In this document: positions 1-5,793 of the stretch, in pieces | How positions within the stretch are numbered: position 1 is the first letter of the stretch | Layout of the letters: each line of letters begins with the position of its first letter | Assembly (NCBI GenBank): GCA_018667205.1 | Contig: JABIVN010000539.1 | Location: forward strand, 1-6,184 | Source: Gammaproteobacteria bacterium | Lineage (GTDB): Bacteria > Pseudomonadota > Gammaproteobacteria > Pseudomonadales > Azotimanducaceae | DNA length: 6,184 nucleotides | Reading direction: 5' to 3' | Position numbers and translations under genes: made by a program | The notes under the pieces: generated by a model | Seen by the model: only the letters and a program-made list of their open reading frames with translations | Database searches by the model: none | Told to the model about the DNA's origin: nothing

Positions 1-186
1 ACTATCGTTCCCGCAGGTTTCAATCTGCAGTATTAATTGTTCGCGGAACTCGTCCCAAGTAAACATGCCCTGCTCGCAAAGTGCCCGAGCCATCCCAAAT
101 ACTCGACTTTGCCATGGCGCATCAAACACAACTTCTCCATTTGCCATCGGCGGGGCACTCAACCCCTGCAGTTCCATCGTGCTCAA
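1..186 (-). CDS. Nitrile hydratase accessory (activator/chaperone) protein, C-terminus cut by window edge
   Basis: Only the first 62 codons are present and the frame runs off the left edge. The visible segment GEVVFDAPWQSRVFGMARAL, followed by a Glu-Gln-Gly-Met-Phe-Thr-Trp turn and then EFREQL, is the conserved N-terminal part of the small activator family (P14K/NhlE-like). In cobalt-type nitrile hydratases this protein delivers the metal-loaded alpha subunit to the apo-enzyme. It is the third gene in the order beta-alpha-activator, which is usual for cobalt-type clusters. Two starts compete. An ATG at 177 has no ribosome binding site. A TTG at 186 overlaps the alpha stop codon as TTGA and has AGGA 8 nt upstream (195-198). 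I chose the TTG because of that spacing and the likely translational coupling. Family assignment is firm; the start is uncertain by three codons. Confidence 0.85.
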   Translation of the reverse strand, partial: MSTMELQGLSAPPMANGEVVFDAPWQSRVFGMARALCEQGMFTWDEFREQLILQIETCGNDS

Positions 187-770
187 GATGGTTTTCCTGG
201 TAATACTTCAACGCCGATCATCGAATCCCTGGTGACAAGTTCAGCAAGCTGTTCCTCTTTAAGATGTTGGGTCCCGGAAGGCCGCATCGGCAGCACCATA
301 TATCGGATCTCAGCGCTGGAGTCCCAGACCTGGATATCAACATGATGCCCAAGCCGGACACCCATCTCAGACAGAAGCTGCCTTGGCTCCATGACAATGC
401 GAGATCGATAGGCCGGGTCTTTGTACCACTTGGGTGGCAACCCGAGAACTGCCCATGGATAACAGGAGCAGAGCGTACAAACTACGGCGTTGTGTACCTT
501 GTTCGTATTCTCTACCACAACCAGTTTTTCAACCTGACCGCCTTCAAAGCCAAAGCTTTTAACGACAGAGGTCGCGTCCGTTAGCAGCTGCTTTTTGAAC
601 TGAGGATCGACCCACGCCCTGGCCACTAACCTCGCGCCATTCATCGGACCAACCTGTTCACTGTAGCGAGTGATAACATCGTCTACCGCTTCGGCCGTTA
701 ACAATCCTTTTTCGATCAAAATAGATTCCAGCGCTTCCGCTCGAATCTCCTGAGGACTTTCATCAGCCAT
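183..770 (-). CDS. nthA: Nitrile hydratase alpha subunit, cobalt type
   Basis: The product has 195 residues, close to the roughly 200 usual for the family. It is the metal-binding subunit of cytoplasmic nitrile hydratase, which hydrates nitriles to amides. The metal claw is VCTLCSC, with Cys98, Cys101, Ser102 and Cys103. Thr after the first Cys (CTLC rather than CSLC) is the mark of the cobalt class; in known enzymes the last two Cys are oxidised to sulfinic and sulfenic acids. The claw is followed by YPWAVLGLPPKWYKDPAYRS and a conserved Glu-Pro-Arg (128-130). The frame is open for another 63 codons upstream, but that part lies inside beta and does not resemble the family. The ATG at 770 gives the expected N-terminus and has GGAG 7 nt upstream (778-781). 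It overlaps the end of beta by 8 nt, which implies coupled translation and balanced subunits. Confidence 0.96.
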   Translation of the reverse strand: MADESPQEIRAEALESILIEKGLLTAEAVDDVITRYSEQVGPMNGARLVARAWVDPQFKKQLLTDATSVVKSFGFEGGQVEKLVVVENTNKVHNAVVCTLCSCYPWAVLGLPPKWYKDPAYRSRIVMEPRQLLSEMGVRLGHHVDIQVWDSSAEIRYMVLPMRPSGTQHLKEEQLAELVTRDSMIGVEVLPGKPS

Positions 771-1434
771 CGACAGACTCCAGATAAGGTTCAAAAAGAT
801 CGACACAAACGGAGAACCCAGGCTTACCCCAAAGCACCTCGCTGCTGAATTTGACGGTATATAGATGCTTTGGGTTCTCTCCTTTGCCATGTGCATTGGT
901 GTCGGGAAATACCCAGCCATTGTGATGCATAACGATCTGGCCCCGCTTCCCCATAACATATTCAGGTAACCGAGTATGGTGGCTTACCGCATTAACGAGC
1001 GACCTCACTTGATCACCCACCTTGAATTCTGGTGCCCTGACGATAGTACGATCACTGCCAATAGAACTTGGCGGTTGGCCTACAGGATCAGGCGAAGATA
1101 AAGGTTGCGCTGCGACCAGATCCTTTCTTGACGCACCGCGGGCAATCGCGCGAACGGTGATTTCTTCCTGGCTGACGATTCCTGCCTCTGTCAGAAGCGT
1201 TTCAACCCCACCCAACCAACGGCCATAGTAACCCTGGGTCAGGTACGCTTCAGGATCTATTCGTTCAACCGCATGTCTGAACCGGTCTGTGTTAGACCAG
1301 GCCCCCGCCGCAGACCCAGCACCCACCATGGCAAATACTTTAGCCTCCCAGCGATCATGGAACACAGTTTCAGCACCTGACTGGTCAACCCGACCAAACC
1401 CCGGCTTGCCTCCTAGATCATGCACCCCTTTCAA
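763..1434 (-). CDS. nthB: Nitrile hydratase beta subunit
   Basis: The product has 223 residues, normal for the family. It opens with the hallmark (M)KGVHDLGGKPGFG; then come W29 and the helical N-terminal domain, RFRHAVERIDPEAYL (51-65), and YYGRWLGGVETLL. The C-terminal SH3-like barrel contains HTRLPEYVMGKRGQI (153-167), YTVKF and VCVDLFEPYLE. In solved structures, beta-subunit arginines contact the oxidised cysteines of alpha; R51/R53 and R155 fall in the corresponding motifs. The start codon is TTG at 1434, not ATG. It is fixed by a strong GGGAGG 6 nt upstream and by the conserved KGVHDLGG that follows at once. The gene starts 15 bp after the transporter stop and overlaps alpha by 8 nt. 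Beta before alpha is the usual cobalt-type order. Confidence 0.96.
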   Translation of the reverse strand: MKGVHDLGGKPGFGRVDQSGAETVFHDRWEAKVFAMVGAGSAAGAWSNTDRFRHAVERIDPEAYLTQGYYGRWLGGVETLLTEAGIVSQEEITVRAIARGASRKDLVAAQPLSSPDPVGQPPSSIGSDRTIVRAPEFKVGDQVRSLVNAVSHHTRLPEYVMGKRGQIVMHHNGWVFPDTNAHGKGENPKHLYTVKFSSEVLWGKPGFSVCVDLFEPYLESVDG

Positions 1435-1440
1435 GATAGA

Positions 1441-1446
1441 CCTCCC
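1441..1446 (-). promoter_or_regulatory. Ribosome binding site that fixes the TTG start of nthB
   Basis: On the minus strand this reads GGGAGG and lies 6 nt before the TTG start of the beta subunit, just downstream of the transporter stop codon (1450-1452). It is the clearest Shine-Dalgarno sequence of the left-hand gene cluster. It makes TTG the credible initiation codon although no ATG is near. Confidence 0.8.
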
Positions 1447-1449
1447 AAC

Positions 1450-2823
1450 TTAGCTTGAACGCTCAAGCGAATCCTCCCTGCTGTCCAAGGTATCCCGGAT
1501 TTTTTTATACTCTGCTTCGTTCAGGTTAAACCTGGTAAAGATCAGTGCGCCAGTGAGGTAGCACACCAAGGGAAATATGGCATACAGAACCAGCAATGCG
1601 AGTTTAGTTACTTCTGCCTGCTCCTGATTCGGCACGAAGCCTGAACTGCTCAGCACAAAACCCGTTAGCATCAGGGTGATGCCTGTCGCGCTTTTAAATA
1701 CAAAATTCCAAGTGGCGAAGTAGGTTCCCTCTTTTCGCTTTCCCGATTTGTATTCATCATAATCAATCACATCCGATTGTATCGACGGCGCGACAACCGC
1801 GCCGCTCCCGGCACCAAGTCCGCAGATCACAGCAAGAACAGAGATCAGGACGTCGGAACCCTCGACCAGGAAGAACATGCCACCAAACCCAAAACCGGTT
1901 AAAAGCATCGAAAATATCCACATGGCCTTCTTCCCGACTCGCCGCGACAGTGGCACCCACAGAGGTACAGAAAAAACCGAGGGGATCAGGTACAACAGAA
2001 TATAAATCACCGTCTTCTCGGGCCGCATCACAATATATTCAGCGATGTAAGGCGTCAGGATACCGATCGTCGCGCCGCCAAGGTTCTCGATAAAGAACAC
2101 GACCAGCAAAAGACTCGCATGCTTGTTTTTTATGACATCGCCGAATGCAATAAAGGGGTTTGATTCACCCCGGCCCTGATACTCTGGACGTTCTTTTGTA
2201 TTAAAGAACATCCAGATTATTAGCGCCGCGGTCACAACACCCGCCATCACAGAAACTACAAAGGCAATTTGCCTCGGGTTCTCACCAGTGATCAGCTGAT
2301 GCATCGCCACTAACGCCAATAATGACCCTGAATTCCAGATCATGTGCCGCAGTCCGAATATGCGCGTCCGCTCGTGATAGTTTGTTGAAAGTTCTGCGCC
2401 AAGTGATGTGTGCGGAACACTAAATGCGGTCATAGAGGTGTAGAAGAGAATGACCGCTGCCGCCATCCATACAATGACCATTGATTCGCTCAACAACTCA
2501 GAAGGATTCCACATCATGTAGAAAGTGCCGCAAACAAAGGGCACGGACATCAGCATCCATGGCCTGCGTCTGCCTACCTTCAGGTTTGTTCGATCACTCA
2601 GGTAGCCAGCGACCGGGTCTGTCACAGCATCCCATATTCTTGAAACGCCAAAGATCACGCCCATCACTGCAGGAGAAATCAACAAAACGTCGGTGGAAAA
2701 TTTCATGAGGTAAAGGGAAACCATGAAAAACATGAACCCAACGCCAACCGTCGGGATGTTGTAATTCACAATGACGCTTAAGGGCAAGATCTCACTGCGG
2801 CTATTGTTGCTATCTGGACTCAC
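1450..2823 (-). CDS. MFS transporter of the glycoside-pentoside-hexuronide (GPH, MelB-like) family
   Basis: This is an inner-membrane secondary transporter of about 457 residues with around 12 hydrophobic segments. The GPH signature is plain: SRIWDAVTDPVAGYLSDRT (about 61-79) then GRRRPW (84-89), and in the second half DVIDYDEYKSGKRKEGTYFA (about 351-370), the conserved Asp/Glu-rich loop before a Phe-Lys helix. Known members couple sugar or related solute uptake to Na+ or H+; the substrate here cannot be read from sequence. The gene lies 15 bp before nthB, so it probably serves the nitrile/amide pathway, either importing substrate or handling product (inference). The start is uncertain. I chose GTG at 2823, 10 bp after the preceding stop, because membrane segment 1 begins shortly after. 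ATG at 2916 or TTG at 2934 would add 31-37 residues unlike the family and would overlap the conserved C-terminus of the PPOX gene. None of these starts has a good ribosome binding site. Confidence 0.85.
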   Translation of the reverse strand: MSPDSNNSRSEILPLSVIVNYNIPTVGVGFMFFMVSLYLMKFSTDVLLISPAVMGVIFGVSRIWDAVTDPVAGYLSDRTNLKVGRRRPWMLMSVPFVCGTFYMMWNPSELLSESMVIVWMAAAVILFYTSMTAFSVPHTSLGAELSTNYHERTRIFGLRHMIWNSGSLLALVAMHQLITGENPRQIAFVVSVMAGVVTAALIIWMFFNTKERPEYQGRGESNPFIAFGDVIKNKHASLLLVVFFIENLGGATIGILTPYIAEYIVMRPEKTVIYILLYLIPSVFSVPLWVPLSRRVGKKAMWIFSMLLTGFGFGGMFFLVEGSDVLISVLAVICGLGAGSGAVVAPSIQSDVIDYDEYKSGKRKEGTYFATWNFVFKSATGITLMLTGFVLSSSGFVPNQEQAEVTKLALLVLYAIFPLVCYLTGALIFTRFNLNEAEYKKIRDTLDSREDSLERSS

Positions 2824-2833
2824 CGAAGGGTCA

Positions 2834-3301
2834 CTAACTGCTTTCCGCCATCGCTGAGGATAGTTGCCAGCGGCGGCGTTTTGGCTGACCGCTTCGATAA
2901 GCGGTTGAAAGTGCATCCGCAATATACAGTTCAAACAATAGCGACCTTACCGACGGCCTAAAGTTAGAGATAGACTCCGCCAGGTCTCGTGTTTCCTTAT
3001 CCAGCACTTTTACGGCTACCCCTGTCGTTTGAAACTCGCCACTACTACCCGAGCTGTCGCTCATTGCGCAATGCAGGCAAAAATCAGGGCTTTCTTCCAG
3101 GTCACGGGTACGGGGTGAACTAGGCTCCAAAAAGATAAACACATGCCCATCGCCAATAATCGGAGTGACTGGATGTGCACGGGGTCTCCCATCCTTGCGA
3201 AGGGTTGCAAGGTACGCCACTTTACCGTCCAAACGCTCCTGGCCGAAAGCGGCTAGTGCGACATCTTCTCGTTCAAGAACGGCCCATGGTACTGCTTTCA
3301 T
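2834..3301 (-). CDS. Pyridoxamine 5'-phosphate oxidase (PPOX) family, FMN/F420-binding split-barrel protein
   Basis: The product has 155 residues. Visible family features are a strand pair VAYLATLRKDGRPRAHPVTP (29-48), HVFIFLEPSSPRTRDLEESP (53-72) with the Ser-Pro-(Lys/Arg) phosphate/cofactor-contact type turn, a central loop (80-95), and the closing LLFELYIADALSTAY-x-GQP-x-RRRW (121-145). This pattern is that of small split-barrel proteins that bind FMN or F420, many of unknown substrate. I do not claim true pyridoxamine phosphate oxidase activity. ATG at 3301 is preferred, with AGAGAAG just upstream; an in-frame GTG at 3328 would add nine residues. It is the first gene of the minus-strand block leading to nitrile hydratase. 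TTGACC at 3361-3366 (minus) is the only -35-like hexamer noticed upstream, and no convincing -10 goes with it. Confidence 0.8.
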   Translation of the reverse strand: MKAVPWAVLEREDVALAAFGQERLDGKVAYLATLRKDGRPRAHPVTPIIGDGHVFIFLEPSSPRTRDLEESPDFCLHCAMSDSSGSSGEFQTTGVAVKVLDKETRDLAESISNFRPSVRSLLFELYIADALSTAYRSGQPKRRRWQLSSAMAESS

Positions 3302-3483
3302 GATCTTCTCTTTTGATAACACCCGCACACTTTAGCATGGTTAATCCGCATTGCCGATCAGGTCAAAATCCAATTCTGGTCGGTAATAGCCACCTTGACG
3401 GAACCTTTAAGCACCCCATCAACGTGCTTTAACCCTGGCCTTTGGTGAAATTCTGGAAGCAGCAGCACAGGCCGTGATGCCGT

Positions 3484-3522
3484 CTGGCCACAGACAAGCC
3501 GTCACAGCTTGTCTGCGGCCAG
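3484..3522 (-). terminator. Long stem-loop after the PCuAC gene, probable terminator or REP-like palindrome
   Basis: Two 16-nt arms (3484-3499 and 3507-3522) flank a 7-nt loop. The only imperfect position (3490/3516) is A/C on the plus strand but a G-U pair in minus-strand RNA. The structure is therefore fully paired as RNA of the copper chaperone transcript, whose stop codon lies 8 nt upstream. No U-tract follows, so it is not a textbook intrinsic terminator. It may act with Rho, protect the 3' end, or be a dispersed palindrome. Confidence 0.55.
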
Positions 3523-3530
3523 GCTATCCC

Positions 3531-4004
3531 TCAGGGACATAACCTGGTCACGATATCGCCGCCCAAAGATTTAGCGTCTGCCGGAAAAACCATCTGACCG
3601 TAACCGCCAGTCACAAATTCGTGGTTAGCAGTATCTCCATTCTCCCAGATGATCTGAAACTGATACCGACAACCTTGCTCGAGTGCGGAAGAGACCCCCA
3701 TCAACATAACATGCAGCCCCCCCGGCGTTAACTCATAGCGTTCCCCAGCCGGCACAAGGATCTCCCCGTGAACCATTCTGGTCATACCTTCTTCTTCTAC
3801 GGTCCGATGGATCATGGCGTGCTTCGCACCGGCGAACTTGATTTCCGCAACCCTCATTTCTTCAGCGCCCTTATTGTCGAACAATCCATAAATGACTGCA
3901 TTCGATACCCCCGGCGGTGTTGCCCGGGCCCAGGCCTCCACGACCACATCAGATTTCGCGAACAGAGGAAGAGTAACCAGCAGTAGAACGACACAAATAC
4001 GCAT
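3531..4004 (-). CDS. Periplasmic copper chaperone, PCuAC family (DUF461)
   Basis: The product has 157 residues, starting with the signal peptide MRICVVLLLVTLPLFA and a likely cut near residue 16-17. The mature part begins VVVEAWARATPPGVSNAVIYG, the standard opening of this family. The copper-site region is seen as MIHRTVEEEGMTRM (64-77; H66, M74, M77) followed by PAGERYELTPGGLHVMLMG with the His-x-Met pair H98/M100. The Met often found two residues after the first His is Thr68 here. Known members carry Cu(I) in the periplasm for cytochrome c oxidase CuA assembly, usually with a Sco-type protein, which is not in this window. ATG at 4004 is chosen because it starts the signal peptide and has AGGA 11 nt upstream; an upstream in-frame start at 4046 would add 14 residues and bury it. 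The gene is divergent from purN and appears monocistronic. Confidence 0.9.
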   Translation of the reverse strand: MRICVVLLLVTLPLFAKSDVVVEAWARATPPGVSNAVIYGLFDNKGAEEMRVAEIKFAGAKHAMIHRTVEEEGMTRMVHGEILVPAGERYELTPGGLHVMLMGVSSALEQGCRYQFQIIWENGDTANHEFVTGGYGQMVFPADAKSLGGDIVTRLCP

Positions 4005-4030
4005 TTCAAAAGTTATCCTGCAAAAATTTA

Positions 4031-4036
4031 AGTATA
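4031..4036 (-). promoter_or_regulatory. Candidate -10 box for the PCuAC gene
   Basis: On the minus strand this reads TATACT, one mismatch from TATAAT, and would start transcription about 20 nt before the chosen ATG at 4004. No good -35 hexamer is found at 16-18 nt; the best is TCGTTA. The -10 box is therefore supported by match and position only. Confidence 0.45.
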
Positions 4037-4043
4037 TCCCAAC

Positions 4044-4106
4044 CAAAGATTTGTAACGATGCCGAGCTACTGACCTTTTTACCGCGCTGGCGTGCTACAA
4101 TCTTTG
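4044..4106. repeat. Imperfect inverted repeat in the divergent promoter region
   Basis: The left arm CAAAGATTTGTA (4044-4055) is the reverse complement of TACAATCTTTG (4096-4106) apart from one extra A/T. The arms are about five helical turns apart. The right arm contains the purN -10 box; the left arm lies just upstream of the PCuAC -10 box. It could be a pair of operator half-sites, two mirrored promoter elements, or chance. Confidence 0.4.
4093..4101 (+). promoter_or_regulatory. Extended -10 promoter element for the purN-prs operon
   Basis: TGC followed by TACAAT is a good extended -10 (TGnTATAAT with one mismatch in the hexamer). Transcription would begin near 4108, giving a leader of about 28 nt before purN. 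No consensus -35 lies at 17-18 nt, but an extended -10 can work without one. The short leader shows no Shine-Dalgarno sequence before the purN ATG. Confidence 0.55.
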
Positions 4107-4135
4107 TCCCTGCTTCTGAACATCATTTCACCACA

Positions 4136-4723
4136 ATGCTACGAATTGGTGTACTAGCATCTCATCAGGGAACCAACTTTCAGGCTATCGTAAACGCTTG
4201 CGAGCAAAACATAGTCCAAGCAAACGTTGCTCTACTTATCTGCAACAACTCTGCTGCGCCAGTGCTGGCCAGAGCTAGAAAATCCGGCGTTCCAACAGTA
4301 CACCTTTCATCACTCACTCATCCCTCAGCTAGCGCCCTGGATGAATCAATGAACGACCATCTTATTAATGAAAATATTGACCTGGTCGTGCTCGCTGGTT
4401 ATATGAAAAAACTCGGAAGCCGCGTACTAGAGGCCCACAGAGACCGAATCATCAATGTACATCCGTCGCTGCTTCCCCGTCATGGCGGTCCAGGATTTTA
4501 TGGCTCGCGAGTCCACCAGGCAGTCATCGAGTCTGGCGATAGTGAAACTGGCGCTACTGTTCATCTGGTCAATAACGACTATGACATGGGCAAAACGCTA
4601 TTGCAGGAGAAAATTAGCGTCAATCTCGATGATACCCCTGACAGCCTTGCAGCGCGACTGCGCCCTATTGAACATAAGCTACTGATCGAAGTTATCCAAC
4701 AATTCTCGGCAGGAAAAAAATGA
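4136..4723 (+). CDS. purN: Phosphoribosylglycinamide formyltransferase (GART)
   Basis: The product has 195 residues. It transfers the formyl group of 10-formyltetrahydrofolate to GAR, the third step of purine synthesis, in the cytoplasm. The nucleotide-binding N-terminus is IGVLASHQGTNFQAIV (4-19); LVVLAGYMKKL precedes the catalytic NVHPSLLP, giving N107 and H109; TGATVHLV (138-145) and D150 in NDYDMG supply the third catalytic residue. After HPSLLP the sequence runs RHGGPGFYGSRVH, closer to the GG-x-G-x-YG-x-x-VH form I recall from Bacteroidetes-type PurN than to the E. coli form. The ATG at 4136 fits the family N-terminus but has no visible Shine-Dalgarno. The stop overlaps the next start as ATGA, so it is coupled to the PRPP synthetase gene. 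Confidence 0.95.
   Translation: MLRIGVLASHQGTNFQAIVNACEQNIVQANVALLICNNSAAPVLARARKSGVPTVHLSSLTHPSASALDESMNDHLINENIDLVVLAGYMKKLGSRVLEAHRDRIINVHPSLLPRHGGPGFYGSRVHQAVIESGDSETGATVHLVNNDYDMGKTLLQEKISVNLDDTPDSLAARLRPIEHKLLIEVIQQFSAGKK
4188..4203. promoter_or_regulatory. PurR-box-like palindrome inside purN
   Basis: TCGTAAACGCTTGCGA matches the enterobacterial PurR operator ACGCAAACGTTTGCGT at 12 of 16 positions, including the central AAACG and the TTGCG half. It begins 52 nt after the purN start. This is a weak call: such a match can arise by chance, and the codons here fit a normal PurN N-terminus. Confidence 0.2.
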
Positions 4724-5793
4724 CCACGATAGAGAACATGAACGAGAAGACAACGGCAAAAATCATGAAAAGAAAAACACCCAAACCAAAAAACCCAAGA
4801 GCGCCTATTGCCCTGATGACCTGCGAATCCGGACGCGAGTTCGCGGAATCTGTGGCTTCACAAATGGGAACAATATTGCTGCCAACCAACGAAACCTGGT
4901 TCGCCTGCGGAGAGGGAAAGTTCGAAATCGGCGCCAATGTTCGCGGTCACGATGTCTATATCTTTCAGTCGACTGCTGGCCCCCAGGATAACCGGAGCAT
5001 TTACGACAGGTTTCTGATGCTGCTTCATGCCATAGAAGCAGCTGCGCTTTCAGACGCTCAGTACATCACCGCCGTTATCCCCTATTACCCCGGCGCGAGA
5101 CAAGACAAACGAAAAGGCAGAACACGAGAAGGCATCAGCGCAGGACTTTTCGCAAGAATGATGCAAAGCGCAGGAACGGATCGCGTGATGACTGTTGAGA
5201 TTCACAATGATTCCATCGCCGGCATGTTCAATCCATCAATGTCTCATCTGGAGAATGTATTTCTGACCAGGCAACTCGTTTCCTGGTTACGCCGTCAGGG
5301 TTTAACCGGCGAGGTGGTCGTGTCACCGGATGTTGGTTATCTCGAAAGAGCCCGCGCGTATGCGGAAGAGCTGTCTGCGGATCTAGCTGTCCTGTCAAAA
5401 GAAAGGGATTACTCCAAGCCAAGTCATGTGTTCCGTTCTACGTTGATAGGCGAGGTCAAAGACCGCGACGTACTACTGGTTGACGACATTATTGATACAG
5501 CAGGCTCCGTCGTTGCTGCGATCGATGAGTTAAAAAAGCAGGGTGCCAGAAACATCAATGTCGCTTGCGTGCACCCACTATTTAATGGCTCCGCATGGCA
5601 ACGACTGAGCGACATACGAACCCGCGCCGAAAACGAGGGCTGGCAATTTAATATGGTCGGTACCAGTGTTATTCGCCATGACAACCCCCCCCCCTGGTAC
5701 CATACCTTTCGTATTGAGCCCCTGATCGCGCAGGTATTAGGGAAGATCAACTCAAGGGGCAGCGTAACCGGGGTACAGAACGAGGCGCCTTGA
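4720..5793 (+). CDS. prs: Ribose-phosphate pyrophosphokinase (PRPP synthetase), divergent and extended
   Basis: The product has 357 residues, against about 315 in classical bacterial enzymes. It makes PRPP from ribose 5-phosphate and ATP. Motifs in order are FQSTAGPQDNRSIYDRFLML (82-101), YPGARQDKRKGRTREGIS (123-140) with the Arg-Gln-Asp of the ATP site, VEIHND with H162, SPDVGYLERARAYAEEL (202-218), K227/R229 in the flexible-loop motif (KER for the usual KRR), and the PRPP loop DVLLVDDIIDTAGS (250-263). The family residues are kept, but GISAG replaces the common PISAK. A Lys-rich tail of about 25 residues precedes the first domain, and the C-terminal TDTIP-type motif is replaced by VGTSVIRHDNPPPWYHTFR. 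The ATG overlaps purN by 4 nt and has AGGA at 4711. It may be an alternative class of PRPP synthetase or a second copy. The family is firm; kinetic class is unknown. Confidence 0.92.
   Translation: MTTIENMNEKTTAKIMKRKTPKPKNPRAPIALMTCESGREFAESVASQMGTILLPTNETWFACGEGKFEIGANVRGHDVYIFQSTAGPQDNRSIYDRFLMLLHAIEAAALSDAQYITAVIPYYPGARQDKRKGRTREGISAGLFARMMQSAGTDRVMTVEIHNDSIAGMFNPSMSHLENVFLTRQLVSWLRRQGLTGEVVVSPDVGYLERARAYAEELSADLAVLSKERDYSKPSHVFRSTLIGEVKDRDVLLVDDIIDTAGSVVAAIDELKKQGARNINVACVHPLFNGSAWQRLSDIRTRAENEGWQFNMVGTSVIRHDNPPPWYHTFRIEPLIAQVLGKINSRGSVTGVQNEAP
5685..5694 (+). repeat. C10 homopolymer inside prs
   Basis: Ten consecutive C bases encode the end of Asn321-Asn322 and three Pro codons (D-N-P-P-P-W). 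The frame continues correctly to TGA at 5791. A gain or loss of one base would change the last 33 or so residues. It could be a slippage-prone tract or, if the count is wrong, a sequencing artefact. Confidence 0.95.

Noticed and set aside
771..959. N-terminal extension of the nitrile hydratase alpha subunit by 63 residues
   Set aside because: It is the out-of-frame complement of the conserved beta C-terminal domain. The ATG at 770 has a proper ribosome binding site and family-like start.
3329..3366. Promoter for the PPOX-nitrile hydratase block using TTGACC (minus, 3361-3366)
   Set aside because: The hexamer at 17-nt spacing is TAACCA, a poor -10 box, and the better TGC-TAAAGT lies 26 nt away. 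Too weak to list.
3501..3515. GTCACAGCTTGTCTG also occurs, as far as I recall, in pUC/pBR322-type vectors, suggesting vector contamination
   Set aside because: The similarity is confined to the palindrome. Flanking bases do not continue into vector sequence, and the stem is symmetrical about its own loop. A vector screen would settle it.
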